Below, piece after piece: positions 16,990 to 24,846 of a stretch of 64,000 bases of DNA. Position 1 is the first letter of the stretch. Every line of letters starts with the position of its first letter. The stretch covers positions 619,382 to 683,381 of the forward strand of contig NZ_JAIGQB010000001.1 in assembly GCF_021083185.1 (NCBI RefSeq). The letters are read 5' to 3'. The notes below the pieces were generated by a model, which was given only the letters and a program-made list of their open reading frames with translations, was not told the origin of the DNA and did not search any database. Source of the DNA: Nocardioides furvisabuli. GTDB lineage: Bacteria > Actinomycetota > Actinomycetes > Propionibacteriales > Nocardioidaceae. A program made the translations under genes and the position numbers.

Positions 16990-17946
16990 TCAGAGGGCGC
17001 GCAGCACCTCGTCGGCGTCGAGGCTGCGTGGCTCGGCGCCGGCGTACGCCAGGGAGCGGGTCGCGGCGACGACGGCCTCGTTGACCGGGGTCCGGACGTC
17101 GTGGAGGCGCCCGAGCAGCACGACCTCGCCGGCGAGGTAGTCGATCTCGGAGTCCCCGGTGCCGCGCCTCAGGCTCTGCCAGGTCGAGCCGCCGCGGCGC
17201 TCGAGGTCGGTGCGGCGCTGAAGGATCGAACCCCGGCGCTCGGTGTCCGCAGCCGCGGTCACGACCTCGAGCCCGGCTGCGGCGAGCACCCGCTCGCCCT
17301 CCGCGACGGCGAGGTCGGTGAGCCGGTCGGCGGCAGCGCCACGGCCGAAGCAGGCGTCGACGCCGTTGCCGAGGTTCATCAGGAGCTTGCGCCGCTTCCA
17401 CGCGAGGATGTCGGGTCGCTCCTGCGAGACGATGCCGGCCGCGCGGAGGTCGGCAGCCACCGCGGACGTGGTCGTGTCGGTGCCGGCGGGGATGCGGCCG
17501 ATGTCGAGGATGGCCGGGGTGGGATGGCAGCCCGCGACCACGACGCCCGGCTCCAGGTGGGTGGCGGGAAGCATCACGCACACGGCGTACGTCCGGGCGA
17601 AGAGGCGCAGCGCGGCGGTCTCGGTCGCGATGCCGTTGGTGGCACAGACGACCGCCACGTCGTCGGGTGCGTGGCGGCGCAGGTCGGCGAGCGCGCCGTG
17701 CGCCTGGTGGGACTTCACCGCCAGCACGACGACGGTGTCGGAGCCCCAGTCGACGCCCGCGGCAGTGTCGGTGGCGGGGGCGTCGATGCGGTGTCGCCCG
17801 TCGCCGGTGTCGAGCAGCAGGCCGTCGCGGCGGATGGCGGCGAGGTGATCGCCGCGCGCGACGAGCGTGACCTGCAGGCCCGCCCGGTGGAGGTGCCCGC
17901 CGATGACCCCGCCGACTGCGCCGGCGCCGTAGACCACGTAGCTCAC
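16990..17946 (-). CDS. Ketopantoate reductase-family (ApbA/PanE) dehydrogenase
   Basis: 318 residues. The N-terminal Rossmann fold begins at the first residue (VVYGAGAVGGVIGGHL, the GxGxxG NADP-binding loop), followed by VARGDHLAAIRRDGL and the VKSHQ segment. The C-terminal helical domain carries WKRRKLLMNLGN, matching the PanE catalytic-lysine region. PanE reduces 2-dehydropantoate to pantoate for CoA synthesis, but the family includes many paralogues of unknown substrate, so I give no symbol. It reads leftward and ends 109 bp from the rplQ hairpin. Confidence 0.82.
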   Translation of the reverse strand: MSYVVYGAGAVGGVIGGHLHRAGLQVTLVARGDHLAAIRRDGLLLDTGDGRHRIDAPATDTAAGVDWGSDTVVVLAVKSHQAHGALADLRRHAPDDVAVVCATNGIATETAALRLFARTYAVCVMLPATHLEPGVVVAGCHPTPAILDIGRIPAGTDTTTSAVAADLRAAGIVSQERPDILAWKRRKLLMNLGNGVDACFGRGAAADRLTDLAVAEGERVLAAAGLEVVTAAADTERRGSILQRRTDLERRGGSTWQSLRRGTGDSEIDYLAGEVVLLGRLHDVRTPVNEAVVAATRSLAYAGAEPRSLDADEVLRAL

Positions 17947-17956
17947 GCAGCCGACC

Positions 17957-18550
17957 CTACGAGGCAGGACGCGAGCCGGCGCCTCGGGCCGGGGGAGACC
18001 AGTGCGGGTCGCGGCCGATGAAGCCCATCAGCCGGTCGACCGCGGGCGCGTCGTCGGCCACGCGGACCGCCGGACCGTAGTGGCCGGAGCTGCGCAGCAC
18101 GTCCTCGATCGGCTGCATGCCGGCGAGCAGCCCGGCCGCGTGGTCCTCGTCGAGGTCGGGCTGCTGGTTCCCGGCCCGGGCGAGGTCCCAGGAGTGCATG
18201 AAGACGTCGGAGGTGTAGAACCGGTCCACCGCCTCGGCCAGCGGTCTCGTCCCGGCGAAGGGATGGGTGAACTCCTCGTCGCCGCGCTGCTCGACGAGCT
18301 CCTGGACGCCCGTGGCGTGGTGCTCCCATGCCGCCACCGGGTCGTCGGCGACCGCCGGTCCGTCAGGGAGGTGGACCCCGCCGGCTGCGAGGAACCCGCC
18401 GAACCAGGTGATGAGGTGGTCGACGACGTCGCGGGCGGCCCAGTCCTCGACCGGCGTGGGCGCGGACCAGTCGGTCGTGCGTCCAGCGATGCGGGAGAAG
18501 CCTGCCGCGACCGCGGCGTGCCGGGCCGCCGGGGGATCGGGCAGCGCCAT
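17957..18550 (-). CDS. DinB / maleylpyruvate isomerase-like (TIGR03086-type) metal-binding protein
   Basis: 197 residues. Four-helix DinB-like fold typical of actinobacterial mycothiol-linked proteins. Metal-ligand histidines are placed as in the family: VVDHLITWFGG, AWEHHATG and DVFMHSWDLARA. The ATG at 18550 overlaps the TGA of the SRPBCC gene by one base (TGATG), so the two are co-translated. Family members range from mycothiol-dependent isomerases to proteins of unknown function; this one is likely an accessory of the ArsR/SRPBCC operon. Substrate unknown. Confidence 0.78.
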   Translation of the reverse strand: MALPDPPAARHAAVAAGFSRIAGRTTDWSAPTPVEDWAARDVVDHLITWFGGFLAAGGVHLPDGPAVADDPVAAWEHHATGVQELVEQRGDEEFTHPFAGTRPLAEAVDRFYTSDVFMHSWDLARAGNQQPDLDEDHAAGLLAGMQPIEDVLRSSGHYGPAVRVADDAPAVDRLMGFIGRDPHWSPPARGAGSRPAS

Positions 18551-19065
18551 CAGAGAGCGCCGTCGGCGAGCATCCGGTCGACCGCGGCGTAGCCGTCGTC
18601 GACGCCGACCTCCATGCCGCTGCGCAGCCACGCGTCGCGGTCCTCGAACGAGTCGCACAGGCTGACCGCGTGGAGCCTGGTGCGCCCGTCGCCGAGGTCC
18701 TCGAAGGTCAGGGTCTCGAGCGCCACGCCGTCGGGCATCCCCTCCCACGTGAAGGTCTGGACGATGCGGTCCTCACGCACGGTGTGGAAGCAGCCGCGGA
18801 ACGAGGTCGCGAAGTCCTCGCGCCCGTCGCTGCCCCGTGCGGTGTAGCTCCAGCTGCCGCCGTCGCGTGCGTCCCAGTGGGTGATGTCGGCGCCGAGGTC
18901 CTGGGGCCCGACCCACTCGGAGAAGATCGCGGAGTCGGTGTGCGCGCGGAACAGTTGGGCGGGAGTGGCAGCGAAGTCGCGCCAGATGTGGATGGCCGGC
19001 ACGCGCTCGTCGGCGACGATGGCGGCCTCGGGGTAGCGGGTCTGCGGGTCCTGCGCGGTGCTCAT
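18550..19065 (-). CDS. SRPBCC / AHSA1-type lipid-binding-fold protein
   Basis: 171 residues. START/Bet v1-like fold of the AHSA1 branch. The signature is HIWRDFAATPAQLFRAHTD, then EWVGPQDLGADI, a YTARGSDGRE strand, FRGCFHTV, and TFTWEGMPDG. The gene overlaps the ArsR regulator by ATGA (4 bp) and the DinB-like gene by one base, making a tight three-gene operon. ArsR plus SRPBCC pairs are very common in actinobacteria. The SRPBCC protein probably binds a hydrophobic ligand, but no substrate is established. Confidence 0.88.
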   Translation of the reverse strand: MSTAQDPQTRYPEAAIVADERVPAIHIWRDFAATPAQLFRAHTDSAIFSEWVGPQDLGADITHWDARDGGSWSYTARGSDGREDFATSFRGCFHTVREDRIVQTFTWEGMPDGVALETLTFEDLGDGRTRLHAVSLCDSFEDRDAWLRSGMEVGVDDGYAAVDRMLADGAL

Positions 19066-19424
19066 GATGCGGTTCCTTCCTGCTGGGTGGGGTGGGGCTG
19101 CTCGTCGTCCTGCATCTGGGCGAGCACCCCGTCGAGCGCTGCGAAGCGCTCCTCGGCCCGGCGGCGGTGGCGCTCGATCCACTTCGTCATGAGGTCGAGC
19201 ACCTCGGCTTCCAGGTGGACCGGTCGACGCTGGGCCTGCCTGGTGCGCGTCACCAGGCCGGCGTCCTCGAGCACCTTGAGGTGCTTGGAGACGGCCTGGA
19301 GGCTGACGTCGTACGGCGCGGCCAGGTCGCCGACGGTGTGGTCGGCCTCGGTGAGGCGGGCCACCATGTCGCGGCGGGTCGGATCGGCCAGGGCGGCGAA
19401 GACGCGGGAGAGCTGGTCGACCAC
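19062..19424 (-). CDS. ArsR-family winged-helix transcriptional regulator
   Basis: 120 residues. A winged helix covers residues ~1-85: VFAALADPTRRDMVARLTE, then the recognition helix VSLQAVSKHLKVLEDAGLV, then the wing TRTRQAQRRPVHLE. No metal-binding Cys pair is present, so this is the non-metal ArsR type usually paired with SRPBCC proteins. The promoter just upstream carries two copies of a TCAACY-N4-GGTTGA operator, fitting autorepression. The GTG start at 19424 gives the conserved MVDQLSRVFAAL start. Confidence 0.9.
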   Translation of the reverse strand: MVDQLSRVFAALADPTRRDMVARLTEADHTVGDLAAPYDVSLQAVSKHLKVLEDAGLVTRTRQAQRRPVHLEAEVLDLMTKWIERHRRRAEERFAALDGVLAQMQDDEQPHPTQQEGTAS

Positions 19425-19439
19425 GGTTCGTCCTTGTCA

Positions 19440-19500
19440 TCAACTGGTTGGTTGACAACAAGCTAGGACGACGTCCCGCTCTTGTCAACCAGGTGGTTGA
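19440..19500 (-). promoter_or_regulatory. ArsR operon promoter with paired operators
   Basis: On the minus strand TTGACA (19488-19483) and TAGCTT (19465-19460) are 17 bases apart, a near-ideal promoter. Two 16-bp palindromes of the form TCAACY-N4-GGTTGA lie at 19485-19500 (overlapping the -35) and 19440-19455 (just past the -10). Their 45-bp spacing is close to four helical turns. This is a textbook arrangement for repression by the ArsR protein encoded immediately downstream. Confidence 0.65.
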
Positions 19501-19507
19501 GGAAGGT

Positions 19508-19990
19508 TCAGCGAGGAACTCTGACCGTGCGGGACGTGGCACGGCCGCACTCGGCGACACCGGGGCTGTAGGACGGCGAGACCGACACGTAGTAGCGCGC
19601 CCGTCGGGGCACCTTGAACCGGGCCCGGCCGGAGAAGGACGCGTTGGCGCCGGCGACCTTGAAGTCGCGATCCGGACGCACCCGCCACACGACGATGCGT
19701 GCGCGGGCGACACAGGCGGTCTCCGCGGACGAGATCCTGACCTGGAGCCGCTGCTTGCCGTCCAGCCAGGTGAGTGACGCCTTGCGGGACACCGTCGGGC
19801 AGCCCGTGGGGTTGCCGGCGGGCACGGTGGGGCAGCCGTCGCCGCTGTCGGGCACGCCGTCGCCGTCGCTGTCCTCCGCGGTCGAGACCGTGGAGGCGTA
19901 CGCCGACGCGGACGCCGGCAGCGCTCCCGCCATGGAGAGCGGGAGCACGAGCAGCAGGGCGGCGAGGTGGCGTGGGGTGCAGGACAGCAT
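19508..19990 (-). CDS. Secreted protein with a thrombospondin type 3-like calcium repeat
   Basis: 160 residues. Start at ATG 19990, giving a Sec signal peptide (LAALLLVLPLSMAGALPASASA, cleavage near ASA-YA). Next comes an acidic DSDGDGVPDSGDGCP loop typical of thrombospondin type 3 / calcium-binding repeats. The remaining ~100 residues look like a small beta-sandwich (LQVRISSAE, RARFKVPRRARYYVSVSP). Its stop lies eight bases from the ArsR operator region, so transcription may run into that operon. I do not recognise a specific function. Confidence 0.72.
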   Translation of the reverse strand: MLSCTPRHLAALLLVLPLSMAGALPASASAYASTVSTAEDSDGDGVPDSGDGCPTVPAGNPTGCPTVSRKASLTWLDGKQRLQVRISSAETACVARARIVVWRVRPDRDFKVAGANASFSGRARFKVPRRARYYVSVSPSYSPGVAECGRATSRTVRVPR

Positions 19991-20072
19991 CAGGTGACCA
20001 GCGTAGGCGCCGTCCCCGCTGCTGGCCACGTGCGGCTGGGACCGGATCGGGGGCTGCACCTAGGATCGGGGC

Positions 20073-20909
20073 GTGCGCCTGCGGATCGACTGTGCCTACG
20101 ACGGCACCGACTTCTCCGGATGGGCGGCCCAGCCGGGTCGGCGTACGGTCCAGGGCGAGCTGGAGGCGGCGCTCGCGACCGCGCTGCGCCTGGAGCGGGT
20201 GCGGGTCACGGTCGCCGGACGGACCGACGCCGGTGTGCACGCCCGCGGCCAGGTGGTGCACCTCGATGTCGACCGCGAGGTGGTCGAGGCGTCCGCCGGT
20301 CGCGCGCGCGACGCCCCGCTGGACGCGCTGGCCCGACGTGTGGACGGCATCCTCCCCGCCGACGTCCGCCTCCGCCGGGTCCGCGAGGCGCCCGACGGCT
20401 TCGACGCGAGGTTCTCCGCGACCTGGCGCCGCTACGCCTATCGCATCGCGGACACGCGGGAGCTGGGTGACCCGCTCGTCCGGCACCACGTCCTGACGTG
20501 GGGGCACCGCCTGGACCTCGACGCGATGAACGCCGCCTCCGCCCCGCTGGTCGGACTCCAGGACTTCGCGTCCTTCTGCAAGCGGCGGGAGGGCGCGACC
20601 ACGGTCCGGACGCTGCTCGACCTCACCTGGCGCCGCGACGAGGCCGGCCTCGCGGTCGGCACCGTGCGGGCCGACGCGTTCTGCCACAACATGGTGCGCT
20701 CGCTCGTCGGCTGCCTCGTCGCGGTCGGGGAGGGCAGCCGGCCCACGACCTGGCCGGTCGAGGTGATGGCGGGACGGCGCCGCGACCAGGGCGTGCGGGT
20801 CGTGCACGCGCACGGCCTCACCCTGGAGGAGGTCGGCTACCCCGACGACCACGAGATGGCCGCCCAGGCCGAGCGCGCCCGAGCCCGACGAGAGGCCATC
20901 GATGCCTGA
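20073..20909 (+). CDS. truA: tRNA pseudouridine(38-40) synthase
   Basis: 278 residues. Isomerises U38, U39 and U40 in tRNA anticodon arms. The catalytic aspartate is D52 in AGRTDAGVHARGQ; the N-terminal strand IDCAYDGTDFSGWAAQ and the C-terminal FCHNMVRSLVG motif are also canonical. It starts with GTG. In most actinobacteria truA follows rplQ directly and precedes rplM; here it is separated from both. It overlaps the next gene by eight bases. Confidence 0.96.
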   Translation: MRLRIDCAYDGTDFSGWAAQPGRRTVQGELEAALATALRLERVRVTVAGRTDAGVHARGQVVHLDVDREVVEASAGRARDAPLDALARRVDGILPADVRLRRVREAPDGFDARFSATWRRYAYRIADTRELGDPLVRHHVLTWGHRLDLDAMNAASAPLVGLQDFASFCKRREGATTVRTLLDLTWRRDEAGLAVGTVRADAFCHNMVRSLVGCLVAVGEGSRPTTWPVEVMAGRRRDQGVRVVHAHGLTLEEVGYPDDHEMAAQAERARARREAIDA

Positions 20910-21504
20910 GCACTACTTCACCGCCGATCCCGCGGTCCCCTTCGAGCGGGAATCCTTCACCACTGACCTGTGGGGCCACGAGCTGACGATCGACACGGGC
21001 TCGGGGGTCTTCAGCCGCGGCCACCTCGACCACGCGACGGCGGTCCTCTTCAGGGAGCTCGAGCCGCCGGTGCAGGGCCAGTTCCTCGACCTCGGGTGCG
21101 GCTACGGCGTCATCGGGCTGGCGATCGCGCGCGCGGTCCCGCTGGCCTCGGTGATCGGCGTCGACGTCAACGAACGCGCGCTGCTGCTCGCCAACGACAA
21201 CGCCCGCGCGGCCGGCGTGGCCTCGCGCTTCGTGGCGTGCCTGCCCGACCAGGTCCCCAGCGACCAGGTCTTCGACGAGATCTGGTCCAACCCGCCGATC
21301 CGCATCGGCAAGGAGGCGCTGCGCGAGCTGCTGCTCACCTGGCTGCCCCGGCTCGCGCCGAACGGGCGGATGGTGATGGTGATCGGCAAGAACCTCGGTG
21401 GCGACTCGATGCAGCGCTGGCTCACCGAGCAGGGCTGGCCGACCGAGCGGCTGGCGAGCCACAAGGGCTTCCGCGTGCTCGAGACCCGGCGGGGCCGGGG
21501 CTAG
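20902..21504 (+). CDS. Class I SAM methyltransferase, RsmC-like
   Basis: 200 residues. A single MTS domain with the AdoMet loop FLDLGCGYGVIGLA, the acidic motif II GVDVNERAL and the catalytic NPPIR tetrad used for N2-guanine methylation. This matches the C-terminal half of RsmC (16S rRNA m2G1207 methyltransferase); many actinobacteria have this half alone. The overlap with truA suggests an RNA-modification pair. Its TAG stop shares the tetranucleotide CTAG with the stop of the convergent sortase gene. Confidence 0.85.
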   Translation: MPEHYFTADPAVPFERESFTTDLWGHELTIDTGSGVFSRGHLDHATAVLFRELEPPVQGQFLDLGCGYGVIGLAIARAVPLASVIGVDVNERALLLANDNARAAGVASRFVACLPDQVPSDQVFDEIWSNPPIRIGKEALRELLLTWLPRLAPNGRMVMVIGKNLGGDSMQRWLTEQGWPTERLASHKGFRVLETRRGRG

Positions 21505-22229
21505 GCGGGACGCGTCGCCACGAGCACACCGATCTTGTCGATGCGGTGCTCGGGGTTGTCGAACTGGTCGGACCAGTAGTTGCCGGCCGCGTGGTCCTCG
21601 AGCGTGGCGCAGGTGGACAGCGTGATCATCGCGCGTGTGGCGCTCTGTCCCGGTCGCCCCGGGACCTCCGCCCGCTGGGCGCGCAGCGACGCCGGCTCGC
21701 GGAACGACGTCCACCGGGTACGGCGCACCTCGTAGACGAAGACGGTGTCGCCGCTGCGGACGGTGATCCGGTCCCCGCGCCGCAGCGACGGTGAGTCGCG
21801 CAACGGAGCGGTGCCGGTCAGGCGGTGGCCGGTGACGATGAAGTTGCCGACCTCGCCCGGCCCGGCACCTCCGCGCGGACCCCGCGGGGATGCCATGTCG
21901 CCGGCGTTCTGGAGCGCCGTGCCGGGAGCGTCGTCGGGGGAGCCGGGGTAGCGCACGACCGGGAAGTCGCGCAGGCCGATGGCGGGGATGGTGACGAAGG
22001 AGCGCCGCGGCTCGGGCCGCTGCGCCTCGGGGGTGGGCGAGGCGGACGGAGTCGGGGTGGCGCTCGGCGCCGGCGCCGGCGTCGGGGTGGGCGTCGGGGT
22101 GGGCGTCGGGGTGGGCGCGGACGGCGTACGACCGTCGGCGGGCGCGGACGACCGCGGCTCCGGCGCGGCGCACCCCGCTGCCGCCACGACGACCGCCGCG
22201 GCGAGGAGGAGTGCGGACCTGGCTGCCAC
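21501..22229 (-). CDS. Class E-like sortase with a lipoprotein-type signal
   Basis: 242 residues from GTG 22229. Residues 1-20 are a short basic/hydrophobic signal ending in the lipobox AAGC (Cys20). A Pro-Thr linker follows (about 39-68). The sortase fold occupies ~75-242 with the complete catalytic set H135 (VTGHRL), C207 (TLSTCAT) and R229 (EHRIDKIG). Sortases are usually held by a membrane helix, so a lipid anchor would be unusual. The alternative upstream ATG at 22298 adds a basic stretch and overlaps the divergent gene start, but keeps the lipobox. No LPxTG substrate gene is adjacent. Confidence 0.85.
   Translation of the reverse strand: MAARSALLLAAAVVVAAAGCAAPEPRSSAPADGRTPSAPTPTPTPTPTPTPAPAPSATPTPSASPTPEAQRPEPRRSFVTIPAIGLRDFPVVRYPGSPDDAPGTALQNAGDMASPRGPRGGAGPGEVGNFIVTGHRLTGTAPLRDSPSLRRGDRITVRSGDTVFVYEVRRTRWTSFREPASLRAQRAEVPGRPGQSATRAMITLSTCATLEDHAAGNYWSDQFDNPEHRIDKIGVLVATRPA
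22081..22116 (+). repeat. Three perfect 12-bp repeats encoding the Pro-Thr linker of the sortase
   Basis: GTCGGGGTGGGC occurs three times in tandem at 22081, 22093 and 22105. On the coding (minus) strand it encodes alternating Pro and Thr. Linker length is likely to vary between strains. Confidence 0.85.
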
Positions 22230-22291
22230 GACGTCGACGGTACGCCGGCGGTGGGAGCGCCGGCCCACCGTGGACCGGGCAGGATGGGGCC

Positions 22292-23323
22292 ATGGCATAC
22301 GTGGCGGCGGAGGACAGGTACGACGGGACGGGCATGCACTACCGTTCGACCGGCCGGAGCGGCCTGCGGCTCCCGGCCCTCTCGCTCGGGCTGTGGCAGA
22401 ACTTCGGCACCGACCGCCCGGAGGAGACGCAGCGCGCGATCCTGCGCCGCGCCTTCGACCGGGGCGTGACGCACTTCGACCTGGCCAACAACTACGGCCC
22501 TCCCTACGGCCGGGCCGAGGAGAACGTCGGGCGCTACCTCGACGACGACTTCAAGTCCCACCGCGACGAGCTGGTCATCTCCACCAAGGCCGGCTGGGAC
22601 ATGTGGCCCGGTCCCTACGGCCAGGGCGGCGGCGCGCGCAAGCACGTGCTGGCCTCCCTCGACCAGTCGCTGGGTCGGCTCGGCCTCGACTACGTCGACA
22701 TCTTCTACAGCCACCGCTTCGACCCCGACACCCCGGTCGAGGAGACGATGGCGGCGCTCGACACCGCGGTGCGCTCGGGGCGGGCGCTCCACGTCGGGAT
22801 CTCGTCCTACTCGCCGGAGAAGACCCGCGAGGCGGCCACCATCGCCCGCGAGCTCGGCACGCCGCTGCTCATCCACCAGCCGTCGTACTCGATGCTCAAT
22901 CGTTGGGTCGAGGACGGTCTCCTAGACGAGCTCGAGGAGCAGGGGATGGGCTGCATCGCCTTCACCGCGCTGGCCCAGGGCCTGCTGACCGACCGCTACC
23001 TCGACGGGGTGCCGCCGGACTCCCGCGCCGCGCGCGAGGACTCCACCGTGACCGGCCTCGACGACGACGTGCTCGCCCGGGTCCGCGCGCTCCACGGCAT
23101 CGCCGAGCGCCGCGGGCAGAAGCTCGCCCAGCTCGCCCTCCAGTGGGTGCTGCGCGACGACCGGGTCACCAGTGCCGTCATCGGTGCCTCCAGCGTCGAG
23201 CAGCTCGACACCAACCTCGACGCGCTGTCGGGCCCGCCGCTCACCGCGGACGAGCTCGCCGAGATCGACCGCCACGCCGTCGAGTCCGGCATCAACCTCT
23301 GGGCGAAGCAGACCGAGGAGTGA
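22292..23323 (+). CDS. Aldo/keto reductase, YghZ (L-glyceraldehyde 3-phosphate reductase)-like
   Basis: 343 residues. TIM-barrel NADPH reductase. The N-terminus (MHYRSTGRSGLRLPALSLGLW) and the tetrad regions are clear: FDLANNYG (Asp/Tyr), VISTKAGWDMWPGPYG (Lys) and DIFYSHRFDPDTPVEET (His). C-terminal cofactor binding is VIGASSVEQLDTNL. The WPGPYG stretch is typical of the YghZ/AKR14 branch, which detoxifies methylglyoxal-type aldehydes and reduces L-glyceraldehyde 3-phosphate. The ATG at 22292 is used; ATG 22334 is possible. It overlaps the next gene by GTGA. Confidence 0.88.
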   Translation: MAYVAAEDRYDGTGMHYRSTGRSGLRLPALSLGLWQNFGTDRPEETQRAILRRAFDRGVTHFDLANNYGPPYGRAEENVGRYLDDDFKSHRDELVISTKAGWDMWPGPYGQGGGARKHVLASLDQSLGRLGLDYVDIFYSHRFDPDTPVEETMAALDTAVRSGRALHVGISSYSPEKTREAATIARELGTPLLIHQPSYSMLNRWVEDGLLDELEEQGMGCIAFTALAQGLLTDRYLDGVPPDSRAAREDSTVTGLDDDVLARVRALHGIAERRGQKLAQLALQWVLRDDRVTSAVIGASSVEQLDTNLDALSGPPLTADELAEIDRHAVESGINLWAKQTEE

Positions 23324-24702
23324 GCGACCGGAGCGGGGCCACGCGCGTCGTCGTGGTCGGGGCCGACGCGGCCGGGATGTCGGCCGCCCACCAGGCGCTG
23401 CGCACAGCGACGCGCACCGGCCGCGAGCTCGCGATCACCGTCCTCGACAAGGGGGCCCACACCTCCTACAGCGCGTGCGGCATCCCCTACTGGATGGCCG
23501 GCGACGTCGACTCGGGCGACGAGCTCGTCGCCCGTACCGCCGAGGCGCACCGCGAGTCCGGCATCGACCTGCGCCTGGGTGCCGAGGTGGTCGGCGCGGA
23601 CCTCGGTGCCCGCACCGTGACGCTGGCCGACGGCGAGGAGGTGGCCTGGGACGAGCTCGTCGTCGCCACCGGCGCCCCGGCCGTCGTGCCCGACTGGGCG
23701 CTCCGCCCCGACGGGACGGCGTACGACGGGGTGGGCACCGTGAAGACGATCGACGACGGCGCCGCCTGGCTCGAGCGCTTCGCCGACGCTGGCGACGGCG
23801 CCCACGTGGTGGTCGTCGGTGCCGGCTACGTCGGGGTCGAGGTGGCCGAGGCCGCCATGCGCCGCGGCTTCGGCGTCACCGTGCTGACCCGCGGGCGGGG
23901 CATGTCGATGCTCGAGGACGAGATGGCCGAGCGCGTCGACGTCGCGCTGTGCGAGGCGGGCGCGGAGGTCGTGCTGGGCGTCGAGGTGACCGGCCTCGAC
24001 ATCGAGGACGGCCGGGTGACGGGCGTGCGCTGGGAGGGCGGGAGCCGTGAGGCCGACCTCGTCGTGCTCGCGATCGGCGTACGCCCCGCGACCGACTTCC
24101 TGGCCGGCTCCGGGTTGGAGACCGCGGACAACGGTGCGCTGCGCCCGGACCCCCACGGCCGCGTGGCCGACCACGTCTGGGCCGCCGGCGACTGCTGTGA
24201 GGTGCGGCGGCGCATCGACGGCGCGTGGGTGTTCCGCCCGCTCGGGACGTACGCCACCAAGCACGGCCGCGCGCTGGGCGACACCCTCGCCGGAGGCTCG
24301 CTGTCCTTCGACGGGATGGTCGACACCTCGATCACCCGCTTCGCCTTCGACGAGGTGCACCTCGAGGTCGCCCGCACGGGGCTCTCGCGCGCCGACGCCG
24401 AGGCGGCCGGGCACGAACCCGTCGTGCTGGTCACCGAGGGCACCACGGCCAGTGGCTACATGCCCGAGGCCGAGCCGATCGCGATCTGGGTGATGGCCGA
24501 CCGGGGGACCAGGCGCCTCCTCGGCGTGCAGGTCGTCGGGGGCCCCGGCGCCGGCAAGCGCATCGACGCCGCGGCGGCGGTGCTGTGGGCCGGTGGCTCG
24601 GTCGACGACCTGGCGTGGATGGACCTGGCCTACGCTCCGCCCTTCGCGACCGCGTGGGACGTCCTGCAGGTGGCCGCTCGGCGGGTGGCGGAGCGGCTCT
24701 GA
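23320..24702 (+). CDS. FAD/NAD(P)-dependent oxidoreductase, CoA-disulfide reductase-like
   Basis: 460 residues. Two-dinucleotide-fold flavoprotein: FAD site VVVGADAAGMSAA (residues ~10-24), NAD(P) site VVVGAGYVGVEVAEAA and the second FAD contact VWAAGDCCEV. The redox-active Cys53 sits in SACGIPYWM, the single-cysteine motif of CoA-disulfide reductases, NADH oxidases and related persulfide reductases. The C-terminal dimerisation domain is present. GTG start with a 4-bp overlap to the aldo/keto reductase gene. CoA is not the major thiol in mycothiol-producing actinobacteria, so the real disulfide substrate is open. Confidence 0.86.
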   Translation: MSDRSGATRVVVVGADAAGMSAAHQALRTATRTGRELAITVLDKGAHTSYSACGIPYWMAGDVDSGDELVARTAEAHRESGIDLRLGAEVVGADLGARTVTLADGEEVAWDELVVATGAPAVVPDWALRPDGTAYDGVGTVKTIDDGAAWLERFADAGDGAHVVVVGAGYVGVEVAEAAMRRGFGVTVLTRGRGMSMLEDEMAERVDVALCEAGAEVVLGVEVTGLDIEDGRVTGVRWEGGSREADLVVLAIGVRPATDFLAGSGLETADNGALRPDPHGRVADHVWAAGDCCEVRRRIDGAWVFRPLGTYATKHGRALGDTLAGGSLSFDGMVDTSITRFAFDEVHLEVARTGLSRADAEAAGHEPVVLVTEGTTASGYMPEAEPIAIWVMADRGTRRLLGVQVVGGPGAGKRIDAAAAVLWAGGSVDDLAWMDLAYAPPFATAWDVLQVAARRVAERL

Positions 24703-24756
24703 GCGGGCAGCGCAGTCCGTGCCTCTGGGGGATCCCCGGCTGGCCGGTGATCCCTC

Positions 24757-24788
24757 AGGTTGTCGGCCCTTGCAAGGCCTGACAACCT
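24757..24788. promoter_or_regulatory. 32-bp imperfect palindrome between oxidoreductase and GNAT genes
   Basis: AGGTTGTC (24757-24764) and GACAACCT (24781-24788) are perfect inverted arms. Between them lies CCTTGCAAGG, itself a 10-bp palindrome. With one bulged C the whole element folds into a ~15-bp stem. It could terminate the upstream operon or act as an operator for the GNAT gene 59 bases downstream. Confidence 0.4.
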
Positions 24789-24846
24789 ACGGAAGTCCCT
24801 GACAAGTCGGTGGCAGTGCGGCCGGCCGGCACGGAGAATGCGCGCC

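Noticed and set aside
16990..17946. Calling the gene panE outright
   Set aside because: The ketopantoate reductase family has many paralogues and no pantothenate gene is adjacent.
22081..22116. 12-bp tandem repeats considered as an iteron or origin element
   Set aside because: They lie within the Pro-Thr linker of the sortase and are explained by coding.
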